Shown here in pieces: positions 37,482 through 49,600 of a stretch of DNA of 64,000 nt. Positions within the stretch are counted from its first letter, which is position 1. Each line of letters starts with the position of its first letter. The notes below the pieces were generated by a model. The model saw only the letters and a list, made by a program, of their open reading frames with translations, was not told the DNA's origin and did not search any database. The position numbers and the translations under genes are program-made. The DNA is from Onchocerca volvulus (Eukaryota; Nematoda; Chromadorea; Rhabditida; Onchocercidae): assembly GCA_000499405.2 (NCBI GenBank), contig HG738137.1, positions 10,890,621-10,954,620 of the forward strand. The letters are read 5' to 3'.

Positions 37482-39770
37482 TTATGGATCTTATCATTTC
37501 ATTCTTCGAAATTGAATTTTAAATATGTTTTATCTTTTATTAACTGATTAAATTCAGTCATTAAAAGTTCAGCTTTTCAAGACAAGTATCAAGTCTTCCA
37601 ATATACTTATTAAAACCGCAATGGTTCTTGTAAAAGATTTCCGATATCATTCATCTGCTAATAAGGCGATAAATAGTTTCATTGCCAAATTCTGAAGCTT
37701 GGCAGTTAAAATATTTAATTAAATTGAATAACAATCGAATTGAATTCATTCATAAAGTAATACTGAAAGATTACTAAAAAAAAAAAAAAAAAAACTTACA
37801 CAAAGTGATATCCATTCACATTTATACATTTACAAGTAATAATGAATCAAATATGATCGAGTAAATGTTGTATACCCATATTAGAGTACATTCCAATTTT
37901 TAGCTCATTCCATTGATCATCCAATATTAAATTTAAGTCCTCAAATATAACTCATTTGAAGTACAATTTCAAATATTAAGTTAAAGCAAAAATTAAGTCT
38001 CGAACATCAATATCGTAAAACTTTGCAAAGATGAATTATGCTAGGAAATAAAATTTCAAAATCGCGTATCGTTTATTCTGTTCAATGGTTGAAATAACAT
38101 GATCAAAGAAACATGTTGATAATCTTGGTAAAATACTCTTTTCTTTCAGAGGTCAAGATTCTGGTTACGGCTTAACACAAACTGCGCAACATTTAGTAAT
38201 GTACAATCCCTGATCTTTGATCTTCCGCATACCATAATCTCAACTTGGCATATCAAAAGAGCAGATTGCAAACTATCATCAGCAATGAATAAATCTTTCT
38301 GCTTTAACTATTCCATTAATCCTGATACAAAAAAGAAGCAAAGAAGTGAGCAAAAGCTATTAAACTTATTCCTGAAATCTCAGAACATGATCCATTTCCC
38401 AAATAAATAATATATTCATGATTCCTATCAGGATTACTAAAAGTATTAAGATTTTCACTTTTAAATAGATATTGAAACTGTGGAAAAAGCTATTATTGCT
38501 ATGGAAAAGACAAAGAAACAGATAAATTTTCTTTTTATGAAAATTAATGCCGGATAAGGAAAGTTTTCTTGAATAAGGGATCCATGTGATGCGATTTCAG
38601 CCTTGTATATTTGATAAAAAAATGGCAACGACTGGTAGTAATAAAAAACATGGAATTATTTATGTATTCAAAAATGAGAAATTGATTGATCGAGAATATC
38701 TATTACTCTTGGGAAGTCGAGAATTGACAATGCAGGAATTTTTTAGACAAATGGTATTAGGCCAAGATTTCAGGTTTTAAGCTTTTTAGATAAAAATAAT
38801 TCAACAAGGTAGTATGTTCTTTCTTTTTGACCAGATATACTGGAATGTGAGGAAATTGCCAATTTTTTAAATGCTATTTAAAGCAACATAAAACATTAAA
38901 AAATAAGACTGAATGATTCATTTTTAAATCTAAAACTTCACCTAACAAAAAACAATTACTCCAAACTAAACAACGAGATGATAATGAAAGATTTCACTAT
39001 GAATGATAACATACCGAACAATATAAGACAACTAAATATAGATGAAAAATGAGTGAAAAACCATAATTTCATTTACTTTTAGCAACTTGATTATGTTCAA
39101 TTTCGAACTTGACCCAGCCCATTCTCTTTCAAACATTATTTTACCTCCATTCAATCTGATAAAGCGAATGTCACAAAGAATTACGAAAGAATAAAATAAA
39201 AATAAACGAAGGGGTTATTAATATCACTGATATACATATATATCGCTCGCATAGTCTGGCAAAAGTTAACTGAATATGACAAATTCTTTCAAATGTCCAG
39301 CTGACAATTTTTGCCACCTTGTAATAAAATAAACAGAGCAGTCGCTAAATGAGACTAATGGGAAAACATCAAATAATGAAGAAAACTAATTCAAGGATTT
39401 CTTTACGGTAACTAATCTCATTTCGAGAATAATTAAATATTTTATCAACAGATATAATTAAGTGAATTTACCAACGAGAATAATTAAATGATATTTTATC
39501 AATAGATGAATATATCATTATTTTTAGAATCGTTAAACAATCGTATTTCTGAAAATTAAACTTGTCAAAATGATCATGTAAATGGTTGAGATAGAAAAGA
39601 ACAAATCAAGAACTGCTCTGCGATAGGATGAAAGATGAGAAACAATAGGACACACAATGTTGACAGAAAAAATGTTCGAGAGTAAAAGAACAATCGAAGA
39701 AAAATCTTGACGATTTAAATTACAAGGATATTTATAATGCAGAAAATACTCATGCCGATTACGCTCGTTA
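37482..39770. other. 5' flank of unc-40
   Basis: AT-rich upstream DNA of the minus-strand unc-40 gene. A plus-strand frame at 38586-38780 (64 codons) and a hydrophobic minus-strand frame at 39533-39790 are open but match nothing recognised. The promoter of unc-40 should lie here or just above 37481; I cannot place it. Confidence 0.4.
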
Positions 39771-39858
39771 CTCAACGTGACATAATCCATTCCTCAAAGT
39801 GACATAATCCATTACTCAGTGTGACACAATCCACTTCTCAACGTGACACAACCCCAAT
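39771..39858. repeat. 22-bp tandem repeat, four units
   Basis: Four consecutive 22-bp units begin at 39771, 39793, 39815 and 39837. Each starts with CTCA and keeps a GTGACA(T/C)AA core then CC. A typical unit is ctcaacgtgacataatcc. The first half of each unit is better conserved than the second. The array lies in the intergenic DNA between the divergent genes unc-40 and npp-7. Confidence 0.88.
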
Positions 39859-40012
39859 TCCTATTATTTCATATTTCATCCTTCCAGAAACTCGTCTTCG
39901 AAACATACGAAAACCATTCCGAAATTCCCGTTTTAAACCATAACAAGCTAACTAAGAGAAAGACGGAAGACGAGAAATGTCCTCACTCACTGACCAGTCG
40001 TAACAAAGGAAT

Positions 40013-40208
40013 GGGCGGAGATGGGTCGTAATTATTTTGGGCGTGGCTCTATCCATGGTGATTTACATGTTCAGAAAAAAGCGCCAATTCAAAAAATTCT
40101 GTTGAAATGGCTGCGTCGCATTTGTTGCGTCGCGGTTCCGTTTTTTGGTGTCACATGGCATCTTGGATATGGTCTGGGTTTAAGTTGGAAAGTCCCTTTC
40201 GCGCCAAA
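40013..40208 (+). promoter_or_regulatory. GC-richer candidate promoter with Sp/KLF-like and E2F-like sites
   Basis: This is the most CpG-rich stretch of the intergenic region. It contains GGGCGG at 40013-40018, GGGCGTGGC at 40039-40047, a GCGCC near 40081, and TTTCGCGCCAAA at 40197-40208, a textbook E2F consensus. It lies 1.2 kb before the npp-7 ATG and just after the 22-bp array. Promoter status is inferred; no start site can be seen. Confidence 0.4.
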
Positions 40209-40365
40209 TTTTCCATAATTTGAGTTGGTCTTTGCTCCATGATGCGTTGCATTTCATTTTTCAAGCACATTTGTATGGTATATTTTCACATACAATGTGT
40301 TGACTGAAACTTTCGTAATGCATCTTCACGTACTGTTGTCTTCAACGTGTTACCTTTTTCGTCAA

Positions 40366-40412
40366 CTAATTTAATATATTAGTTAATTAAATTAGCAAAT
40401 ATATTAAATTAG
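40366..40412. repeat. Inverted repeat with perfect 15-bp arms
   Basis: Arms ctaatttaatatatt (40366-40380) and aatatattaaattag (40398-40412) are exact reverse complements around a 17-base loop. The hairpin is AT-only apart from its end base pair. It could be a small mobile-element remnant or a chance AT palindrome. Confidence 0.75.
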
Positions 40413-41071
40413 ATGGCAAAAAAGGTGGAAAAATTGTCTGAAATAGTTTTTTTTTCTTTTTTTTTTTTTTTATTTACCTGTAGACTGATTGCTTTTTTTT
40501 AATTGATGATTCTCGTTGAATCTTCATTTTCAAGCAACTCGAGTTTTTTTTTGTAAATTGAATAAACTTAAACTATTCATTGATCTCTCTCCACTAATGA
40601 ATATATTAAATGCTTAACTGGTATATATCTTTTCCAGAGGGTTTGTCCAACATGTAAGCATCTTTTCGTAATTTCGTAGGATATTTCTGGAGGTTTCTTC
40701 TTTTAAGAGTTTATTTTGATGTGTAAGTGATCAAGCATTGGCAGAAGTTGTCGTTAAATATGTGAATAGTTTTTAAGCTAGGTATTATCCATATGTAAGA
40801 TAAATATTTTGATAGAAGCACGATAAATATGGCACCATATATTTTATTTAGCTTGTGATTATTCAAATTGTAAGATAGTTGTTGTTACTTGTTTATCAAA
40901 TATATGGATTTGTTCCTTACTTATTGCATATCGTTGGTTCATGAGGCCGTATTTTCAGTAAGTTAACAAATGGATGCCGTTCCTAAATTGCTCAACTTCG
41001 AATTGACCGTAAAAATTCATACTCGATAAGGAAATATGTGAATTTATTTTACTGAAATATATTGGATGCAA

Positions 41072-41396
41072 ATGGCAACGATGATGTCACTAAGTCCCAG
41101 GCTGCAAAAGAAATTAGCAGTAATAACGGACCGCGTTAAAATCGGAACGGGGCTAGGGAAATCACAATTCATTTCTTTTGAGGAACGAAGTCTTGCGAGC
41201 ATTCAGTCTTTTTACATTGATGATCTTTATTTATTTCAATTTCTATTTGTGCAGAAACGAATGGAAGACCATTTTTGCTGAAAGTAGCTATATTTTTGTC
41301 ATTTCGGCGTATGAAGTTCGCATTATTAATTAAAAAAAGAGACGGTTCTTTTTTTTTTCAGATTTTGGAGTCGAAGAATTCATTGCTAATTGTCAC
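41072..41396 (+). CDS. Candidate extra 5' coding exons of npp-7
   Basis: Three short exons can be chained in phase into the npp-7 start exon: 41072-41189, 41255-41283 and 41362-41396, then 41435 onward. Introns are 65, 78 and 38 bases with GT-AG ends. Together they would add 64 residues beginning MATMMSLSPRLQKKLAVITD. Against this, a 38-base intron is very short, the acceptor at 41434 also fits trans-splicing 10 bases before ATG 41445, and I recognise no NUP153 feature in the added part. The exons could also be an unrelated small gene or 5' UTR. Confidence 0.33.
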
Positions 41397-41420
41397 GTAT
41401 TTCAACTTTTAATTGTCATA

Positions 41421-41434
41421 GATAATTTGTGTAG
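41421..41434 (+). promoter_or_regulatory. Acceptor before npp-7 ATG (trans-splice or cis)
   Basis: gataatttgtgtag ends 10 bases before the ATG at 41445. It suits a spliced-leader acceptor. The alternative is the acceptor of a 38-base intron if the upstream exons are coding. Confidence 0.45.
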
Positions 41435-41444
41435 TAAGTATAAA

Positions 41445-44400
41445 ATGACGGAGAGGAAGGCGAGTGGGTGGCTATCGTCGGTAGTTGGTAATATATCGGG
41501 TCTTTGGTCACGCTCACCAGTCGAGTCTGCTGCTACATCTAAAGAATTCACTGATACCCGGAATTCTTCACGTAATACCTCCTATGAAGAGCAAGCTGAA
41601 AGTGATGTAGGTGAAGAGGATGACGGTATTATTGTCGAAACCGTATGTGCTGGGCCATCCGTCGCTGTGCCAACTACTAGCAGAACTCGTAAGCTTTTAT
41701 TTTGTTTGAAATTATCATTGCTTCGAAAGTAGATGCTTTTTTTAATTTATCATTTTTTACAAATGTATAACCGTTGAGAACTGCAGACCAATATTTATTT
41801 ACTTTATTGAATTAGTAGAATTGATGCCGTAGTATAATGACATTATTCGAATGTTTTTGGATAAAGCTTTGCGGAAGTAATTTTGTTCAGAAATGCAAAA
41901 TGAATATAAATTATAGAAAGTGATATTACACCAAAGCGGCATGCTGTTCGATATTTGAGCCCTTCTGCACTCTTAGCTGCCACACGGTCTGTCAGTACCT
42001 TATCCGAAAAGGAAATACTGACAAATACTACTGTGAGGATTTTGCATATTAATTTTGTTTTACTTTTCGTTTTATGAAAGTTTCCTGTACAATAGTTTTT
42101 CCAACAACTTTTTTTTTTTAAAGGTAGTATAATTTTATTCTTTTCCTGGTCAAACGAAATTGTGGCAGAATTAATGAAATTTCATTTTAATTTTTAATAG
42201 CTACAATTTTTGATGTTTGACTAATATTATCAAATTCGAATATGCCTCTGCTTTCAGCGAAAACGTACTGCTCCAAGTTGCCTTTTTCAAGATGATATAA
42301 TGTGGTCGAATACGAGAAATACGTTCACCACATCTGTGGAATCTCCTTCCAGTCGTTTTTCTACAAAGCGATCAAGAATTCAACGAGATTTTGCTGATGA
42401 AAGGGTTCATTTCTACATTTTTTTTCCTAGTTTGAAATATCTCATTGTATTTCAACTATATTTGCTCGAAGTATTTAGTGTTTGATTATTTTAATCATTT
42501 GATTTTAGATTTACTATGCAGAAAGTAAGATACGAGATCCATATATCTTTATTGCAGGCTTTTCTTTCATCTTCGTTATCTGATGCGCCAACAACTGGAA
42601 GAAGTCATTTGAACCAATCGTTTGCCTCCTCTTTCTCACCAGTGAATTCACTGATGATGAAATCGAAAGTACCACGCCCCCACAGCACTGCAACTTCGTC
42701 ATTAAGCACTAAAACAAGAGCTATTCTTGAACAATTAGAGAAAATCAGTTCACCCGTTAAGGTAATTATTTTCGAAACTTCGGAGGAACATACAATGTTT
42801 GAAGCACTATTAGCAGTTTAAAACTAATTTTGATAATGTATCTAAACATAGGGAAACATATCATATATTTAAAAGCTGAGGAACTCGTTTTTTTTTTTCT
42901 TTTTTTTCTCATTACTTCGTTGATCTTTTTAGTTTAACATCTGGAAGGTTTTAATGTCTTACAGGAAGTGAAGCGATTGCCATCTTTGAATTTGAATGGA
43001 CCGGAACGTTGGGCGAGTGATATCATCAGCAGTACGGTCCAAAAACCACCACGGAATTCCATGTGCGCCTTATCACGTGCTCAGTTGATATCCAATACTC
43101 TTGCTACGAAGTCAAATTCACCGTTCTGGTTAGTAGTTGTATTTGTTCGATTTGTGGTTTTATAAGTTTCTTTGCGTGATAAATTAGAATTTTTTGTTCA
43201 GGAGTAATTTTCTTATTTTTGTTTCGTAAGATTAGTCATAGCATATCATTTGACACTAAGTTGTAATGCTATACTATACTTATTTAATTTTTAATCTTTG
43301 AGTTGTTATTTGACTGCTTGATGACACAAGATTTTTAATTTTGATCGTAGAAAAAGTAGATTTGGCATGGACATTTCTCGACATTTAAAGATTTTCTTAT
43401 GTTATGATACATTTTTAAATCTATGTATTTTAATAATAATATTTTCAGGTGTCGTCCAGCTTATTCAGCTAAGATGGCGGATTCTTCCACAAATTCTTCA
43501 TATACTGTTCAAGCACCAGAACATAGTGCAACAGACACGGACCAAGAAAATGAATCTGTTAAAGTTTTGACTACAAAATCATCAAGTTTACTCTCGCCTA
43601 AAAAAGCTGATTTTTTGAGCCCTTCGAGGAAATCTGATCGAGAGAAAGTTTTTATCGATGATGGTGTAGAAAAGTCGACAGTGTCGTCGAAGGTTGCAGC
43701 ATTGCCTTTGTCTACTACTTCTGGGATTAAAAGTGCAAACACATTACCGCAACAATCTTCATCTAAAAAATCGACTAATGTGTTCAGTGCTAGAGATATG
43801 GGTGTTGTGAGTCCAGTGAAGGAAATGCTAACAAATGATAAAGATGAAATGGTAGGAAAAAATTACAAATTTGAATTTCTTGACAACTTTCGGTTGCTGA
43901 TTTTATGATTAGAAGAAATAGTTATCAAATTTTGAATTTAGCGGATTTTTTTTATGGATAGTTGACTTTTTCCAAAGAGTGTGCCACAAGTTAATTGTGT
44001 CACTGTTTCTGTAATTAAAAATTTTGAAATAACCTTCAGGAAAGTCCAACGAAAATTGATGGTGCTATGTTTGCTTTCACTCCACCAATGAAACGAGGAC
44101 CTTCAGCAGGTATTCATCGTGAAAAAACTCCTCCAAAGGTTAGATTTTTATGTTAGCAGTATTTAATAAACGTGTTTTTGTCTTGTTCCGGTGACAAATA
44201 TGCAATAAAAGTATTACCGAGGGATTTTTTCTTCTTTCTGTGGGGCAATGGAAGAAGTTGCTATAATAGTTAGATATGGAATTTTAGAGTTTGTTAAAAT
44301 TTTATTTTATTTTAGGTTTCTCAGCCTGCTTCATTCTCTAAAACGGCGCTTAAACCTACTGCTGAGAACGCTACAGATGACTTTTCATTGCCTGCTCAAG

Positions 44401-47400
44401 GTGTTTCGAAACAAATTGAAGGTTCTTGTTTAATTTCGATTCCTATGGAAAGAAATTTAATGAAGTCAAATTTTTTGTGATGTTTCGAAACACTTAGTTG
44501 CAATATTCTTTACAATTCTGACGAATTATTTTGCAGAGCAGCGAAATACTGCAGATGAAAATAAGAAAACGCCACCAGTCACTGAAGTTTCCACATCTGT
44601 CAAGGTTTGTATCACATATATTGATCTTATCCGAGGTTTTAGGATTTTTTAGAGATTCTGGAAATGCTATAAGTATTCATATTTGCACTTTTCGTTTCAG
44701 TCTATGGACGCCAACACTACAACGTCAGATACGTCATCAGTGAAACAGCCGTTACAGAGATCTGCCGAACAGTGGTCATGTCCCAAGTGTATGGTTTTCA
44801 ATAAAGCAGATATTAAGAAATGCATCTGCTGTGGTTATGAAAATCAGTTGCTCGAAGCCAAGGTTTAGTTTAATATTAAGTTGCACAAAATAATGATTTT
44901 GCTTACATTTTCAAAATTAATCAGCAGTGCAATGACAATGATGTGAAACGCAGATTGACTAGTGGAAGAATGTGTTCATGATTCTTTCTACATATTCGTT
45001 TTTAAAACTATTGCAGCCATGGACATGTAGTGAATGCTGGGTTTCTAATAAATCAAGTGATGATAAATGTGTCGCTTGCTGTAATTCCAAGCAAAGCAAC
45101 GATAAAACTGTGAAATTAACGGATATCAATTCTCAAAATAACTCATTTACCAACGTTTTTGGTGATCGTACCTTCAAACCTCTACCTTCTTCTGGAAGTA
45201 TCGTGTTTTTAATATTTTTTGTTTTTTCCTATATTTACGATCATTTTTACGAAATCTGAGAAATAATGAGTTCCCGATAACGAATAAACTTTTTGTTTCA
45301 TTTACATCAATTTTTTTTCTTTTTACGTTATGACCTTTACTCTGTAATTTCAAGGCGAAAAAACAGTAAAAATCATTTATTCTGTAAAATATCTAATATT
45401 AATTGTTTCGTTTTCAAAAGTTCTAATTTCAGGCATTTCATTTGGTTTTTCTGCAGCGAAACCTGTTACTGACGGAGCTAATTTATCATCTACTACATCT
45501 TCTCCACCAACAATGAGTGCGCTAAATTCAAGCTCTGTTGTTAATGGAAACGTTAATATTGAAGCCCCATTGAAATTTGGTTTATCATCGAGCACTTTGG
45601 CACCAAGTTTTGGCTTTGGAAAAGCTCCCGAAACAAGTTCTCTACCAACAGTAACTGAAGGTTCGTGTGTCTGGATATTTGGAAGCATTTCGATTTTGAT
45701 CTTTTGTAAATTCGAACCTTTTATCGTATCTATAACAATCTACATATTTTAACTTTATTAAATTATATAGATTGCGAATGGCTACTATTTCTACACATTT
45801 TTTAATTTTTGTAGAACAACCGTCGGTACTTTCTTCTCATCCTCCAAATGCAACCCTAACTTTTGGTGTTTCGTCTGGTTCTTCTGAGACAACGGCTTCA
45901 CTTATTCCTTCTTTGACTCATTCATCATTTTCTTTCCCAACATTAACTATGACAACATCATCAGCCACAACCACACCTTCGTCTGGAAATACCTTCAGCA
46001 TCCCAATTTCAACAAGTGTGAATCCGTTCACGTTTGGGTCTTCTATTACCACAACAGGTATGTTGACTGTAGTCTCTCGAAACAGATTTAAATTATGAAA
46101 ATTGTCATACATGAATCTAAAATAATTGCTGTAATTTTAATTTTAAATGTCGCTCTCAAAACTTAACGCAAAATTATTATTTAGCTGCCGAATTTAAAGC
46201 ACCGACCGCATCGTTGTTTTCCTTTGGTTCTTCTGCGCCATTTCCTGCTGTTACAACCGATGCATCCGCTGTAACTACTGCCACTCCGTTGCCATCATTT
46301 GGTACAACTTTACCTGATTTCTCGGCTTCCAAAAGTAAGATTTTATTCCATGAAGTTTTAAAGAATTAAATGCAATTTTATCGCATTAAAGTCCTCATTA
46401 AATGTACATTTGGCATTCGAGCCCAACAATATCTTTAAAAAAAATCATGTCTGGATTATTTGAATTATTTGGTGTTTTCTTCAATATTTCGAAAAGATTT
46501 TAATTTTTTAGCACCTCTTTTTGGAAGTAGTGGTGGATCAGTATCAAGTCCTGGAGGAAATCATGATGTTGTCGAAATGAGTTCACCTACAACTTCTCCG
46601 GAAACTTCGTCGATAGCAGTTGGGCCATTTGGAGTATCTAAATCGTCGACTTCTTCTTTATTCAATTTTGGTGCTTCAAATGCTCCAAGCTCAACTTCTG
46701 CTGGGTAAATGTGATATATTATTGTATAAATCTCTCATATTTTTTCATTCTCTAGTCATTTTGAAAGATAATTAGGGGTCAACTTTATAAGTAATGTATG
46801 CGTGGTAGAGTTTAGGATTTGAAAAGGTGTTTTTCGCTCTTCTAAATAATTTATAATTAGATTGATGTAAATTTCAGAATCTAATTGTCATTTTCAGCAT
46901 GCATGCTAGCAACAAGAATTCGAAAAATCATTTATCTTTTGGATTTACAAGTTGAGAATCATGATCTGCTCATTTCAGAACAATCTTCGGGAATTTACAA
47001 ACAACGGTACAAAATCCACTCTCTGCTCCAAGCACATCTTTGTTTTCATTTGGACAGCAACAAATGCCGGTTGCACCGAAACCTTTTGAACCACCAGCAT
47101 CACTGACATCACCTCCGTCAACTTTCAATTTCGGTGCTACTGCATCAAATGGTGCTGCGGGATTTGTTTTTGGTTCGACTGCACCGCCAACAAATTTTAC
47201 ATTCGGTGCACAGCAACCGATGAATAGTTAGTTTTTATTTCCATATGTTAGAATTCTTTTTTTAATAATTTTTTTAATTTTCATTAGTTAGTGCTGTGTT
47301 TTAAAAATTCATGTATCATAATATTACGAACTGAGTTGTTTGTGAAACATACCATAATTTTAAAAAAGTTGCCTGAAATTTTTTCATTGATATGCTCTAT

Positions 47401-47845
47401 TTTTAGATGCAGTTTCAACGACATTTAACTTTACCCCGGCATCATCTGCACCTCCTTTTGGGTAAGAATATTTCCAACGGAATTCACTTTTAATTCGTCT
47501 AAATTAAAAATCTGTCATCAATTGCGACTGTTTTCTTTTCATAGTAAATTAGGATTTCTTTAAAAATTCCTCTGTAACATAAAAGTTAAAAACAAAAATA
47601 TGCAAAAATAATAGCAAAGTTTTATATCTATAAAAATTCGTTTCAAATATATTTTTCATCCCTAAAAAACTTTTTCAATTCCTTAGTTCTTCAATTCCCT
47701 GGATTTTTATAAAGTCCGTAATTAATGAGGATTTGTTTGCAGAAATGTTCCGGGATCAGCGCCAACACCAAATTTCTTCTCTGTAGGTTCAACATCTTCA
47801 ACGACTGCTCGAAAGATGTTAAAAGCCCGACGAATGCGGAAGTAA
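41445..47845 (+). CDS. npp-7: NUP153-like FG nucleoporin, 18 exons, about 1037 aa
   Basis: Nuclear-basket nucleoporin. Exons: 41445-41688, 41917-42032, 42258-42404, 42558-42761, 42965-43128, 43449-43851, 44040-44138, 44316-44421, 44537-44604, 44701-44862, 45017-45197, 45433-45660, 45815-46057, 46185-46334, 46512-46704, 46979-47226, 47407-47461, 47743-47845. Phases close over the whole model. An N-terminal segment (GWLSSVVGNISGLW) resembles the amphipathic start of NUP153. RAILEQLEKISSPVK matches the vertebrate motif ARRILQSLEKMSSP. Two RanBP2-type zinc fingers, W-x-C-x2-C-x10-C-x2-C, have Cys at 543/546/557/560 and 575/578/589/592; human NUP153 has four. Residues 632-1020 are Ser/Thr-rich with FG, FSFG, FNFG, FTFG and FVFG repeats. 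The basic C-terminal tail (TARKMLKARRMRK) resembles that of NUP153. Start and exon 4 acceptor are the weakest points. Confidence 0.92.
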
Positions 47846-48100
47846 TCACGAATTATCTTTCAGTTATTATAAAAAATTGTTGCCTCATTGCTTAGTTGTT
47901 TTTGTGCTAGTTTAAAATTAGATGGTTCACTTGATGTTTTTCATGATAGCAGATTGTTTTTCCTTGACTTTTCTGATTATTGGGATCACAGAGTAAATTT
48001 TTCTCTGCTTAGTATTTCTTAAGAAATATGGATGAAATTAATCACTTCAGTTTAGACCCGAAAATTTAAATCTCGAGATCTTATGAGCAGTGCAAATACT

Positions 48101-48199
48101 ATTTGATATTTTTTCTTCCTTTTTCTGTCAACTGTTTTGATTGATTGTAGCATTTGATATTTTTTCCTCCTTTTTATGTTAACTTTTTGATTAATTGTA
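48101..48199. repeat. Imperfect tandem repeat, two units of about 50 bp
   Basis: Units at 48101-48149 and 48152-48199 both start atttgatattttttc and end in gattgatt/aattgta-like sequence with several differences. They lie downstream of npp-7. Confidence 0.7.
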
Positions 48200-49585
48200 T
48201 CTGTTAAAACTATTTCATTTGTTGGCCGTAATTTGAATCCGATTGATTAGATCCCTAGGACTGGATGATAATCATTTTATTTCCCCTAATTATTTAAGGG
48301 GCTTTTTAAATTGCAGTTGTAGTGATTATGCAAATAATGCGATTTGAAACCATCTGGATAGTGTTATAAAACATAGAGAAAATTTATAAATGTGAAGTAT
48401 TACAGAATGTACCGCACAGTTATCTTTAATATTTATATGAAGAAAATTGAGCACCTTGAAAAACCTCAGTAATATTTATTTTTGAGATTTTTCCAATAGA
48501 AATACGAATGATGTCTATGATAATCTAAAAATGTTTTCGGTAATTCTACGACGGTCAACTTATTTTTTCGTGCTCAACTAGTTTGTATTATTGTTGTACT
48601 GTTACTAAATTGTTTCTCCGGTATTGCCGGTTGATGCTTCTCAATTTAAGTGTTTGAAAATTCTGAAAATCAGGACTATGATTCGAAATTTTCGATGCAT
48701 ATTTCGGCTACAATGAATAGTTGGATGCTGTAATAGTGGTATTGTTATTCTGCAAATTTTTTTGATTTATTCGTGTTTGAAAACATTTTTAGATCTCGGG
48801 TATCAATTGTTGTTCATTGTATTCCGGTTAATTGAAATGATATTTTCAGAGTAATCCTTGAAAATATTAATTGTTCAAATGTTAAGATCTTTTTAATGAC
48901 ATATTGTACTTTTTTTTTTTTTTTTTTTGTTCTGGTCCTTTGCTGAAATGTCAGTATTGTGCCCAATTCTTTTTCTAATTCATTTCAGAAATTTTCTCTT
49001 TTGTTGATTACTTCCAGTTATTTCGTTCTGCTTAATTCAACTTGAGCGCGTTCTTTTTTAAATTACATATCGTAGAAGGATCTAGAAACATTGTTGATGG
49101 TTTTGTGTCAAAGAAGGCATTTTGAAACTTCAATCGTATAGTATTCGGATAGGGGTCTAGTCTCTTCCCTCAATTGTGATTTTTTTTTCTTGTTTTTTTG
49201 GAAATCTTGTCTATAAAGCGAATAATTTGCTCTATTGTTTGATAAATTGCCTTCTTTCATTTTTATTTGGCTGATCTATTTACTTCGTTTCATCTTTTCT
49301 TTTTTTGAAATAAGGTGTATTGGGTGTTTCGTAAATTTCATTTCGTTTTGTATGTGTTTCATTTAGACATTATTACGTTATTGAAATGAATGTCTTTAGT
49401 AATATGTTTTTTGTGTTAATTTTGTTGACGTTCTTTGAACTTCTTGCTCCATTTGGTTTTTTTTTTTTTTTTTTTTTTTTTCATTATAATTAGAAGCTAC
49501 TTTACAGTTCATCTTTTTTGAACGGTTAATATATTTTTTTTTCTCATTTCTGGTATTCGTTGCTTATTATATTTGCTACGAAAAC

Positions 49586-49591
49586 AATAAA
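49586..49591 (+). terminator. Candidate polyadenylation signal of npp-7
   Basis: A canonical AATAAA stands at the end of the T-rich DNA following npp-7. It would imply a 1.7-kb 3' UTR, so an earlier variant signal is possible. Confidence 0.3.
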
Positions 49592-49600
49592 TATACTTTG

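Larger units (their letters stand above)
47846..49600 (+). other. Probable 3' UTR / downstream flank of npp-7
   Basis: T-rich on the plus strand from the stop to an AATAAA at 49586-49591, paralleling the region after top-1. It includes a poly-T of about 21 near 49461-49481 and an imperfect tandem repeat at 48101-48199. No coding frame seen. The extent of the transcript is inferred from composition only. Confidence 0.35.

Noticed and set aside
38586..38780. A 64-codon plus-strand frame upstream of unc-40
   Set aside because: Balanced composition, but no splice partner, polyadenylation signal or recognisable family. Retained only as a remark.
39533..39790. Hydrophobic minus-strand frame resembling part of a seven-helix receptor
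   Set aside because: Only one or two hydrophobic stretches, no conserved motif, and its N-terminus overlaps the 22-bp repeat array.
40021..40218. A 65-codon plus-strand frame in the GC-richer block
   Set aside because: The frame coincides with CpG-rich promoter-like DNA. The translation shows no family likeness and no splice sites.
46896..46950. Possible additional npp-7 FG exon after TTTTCAG at 46897
   Set aside because: It can be read in frame to a phenylalanine-glycine word, but its donor leaves phase 1 while the next exon needs phase 2. The model without it is continuous.
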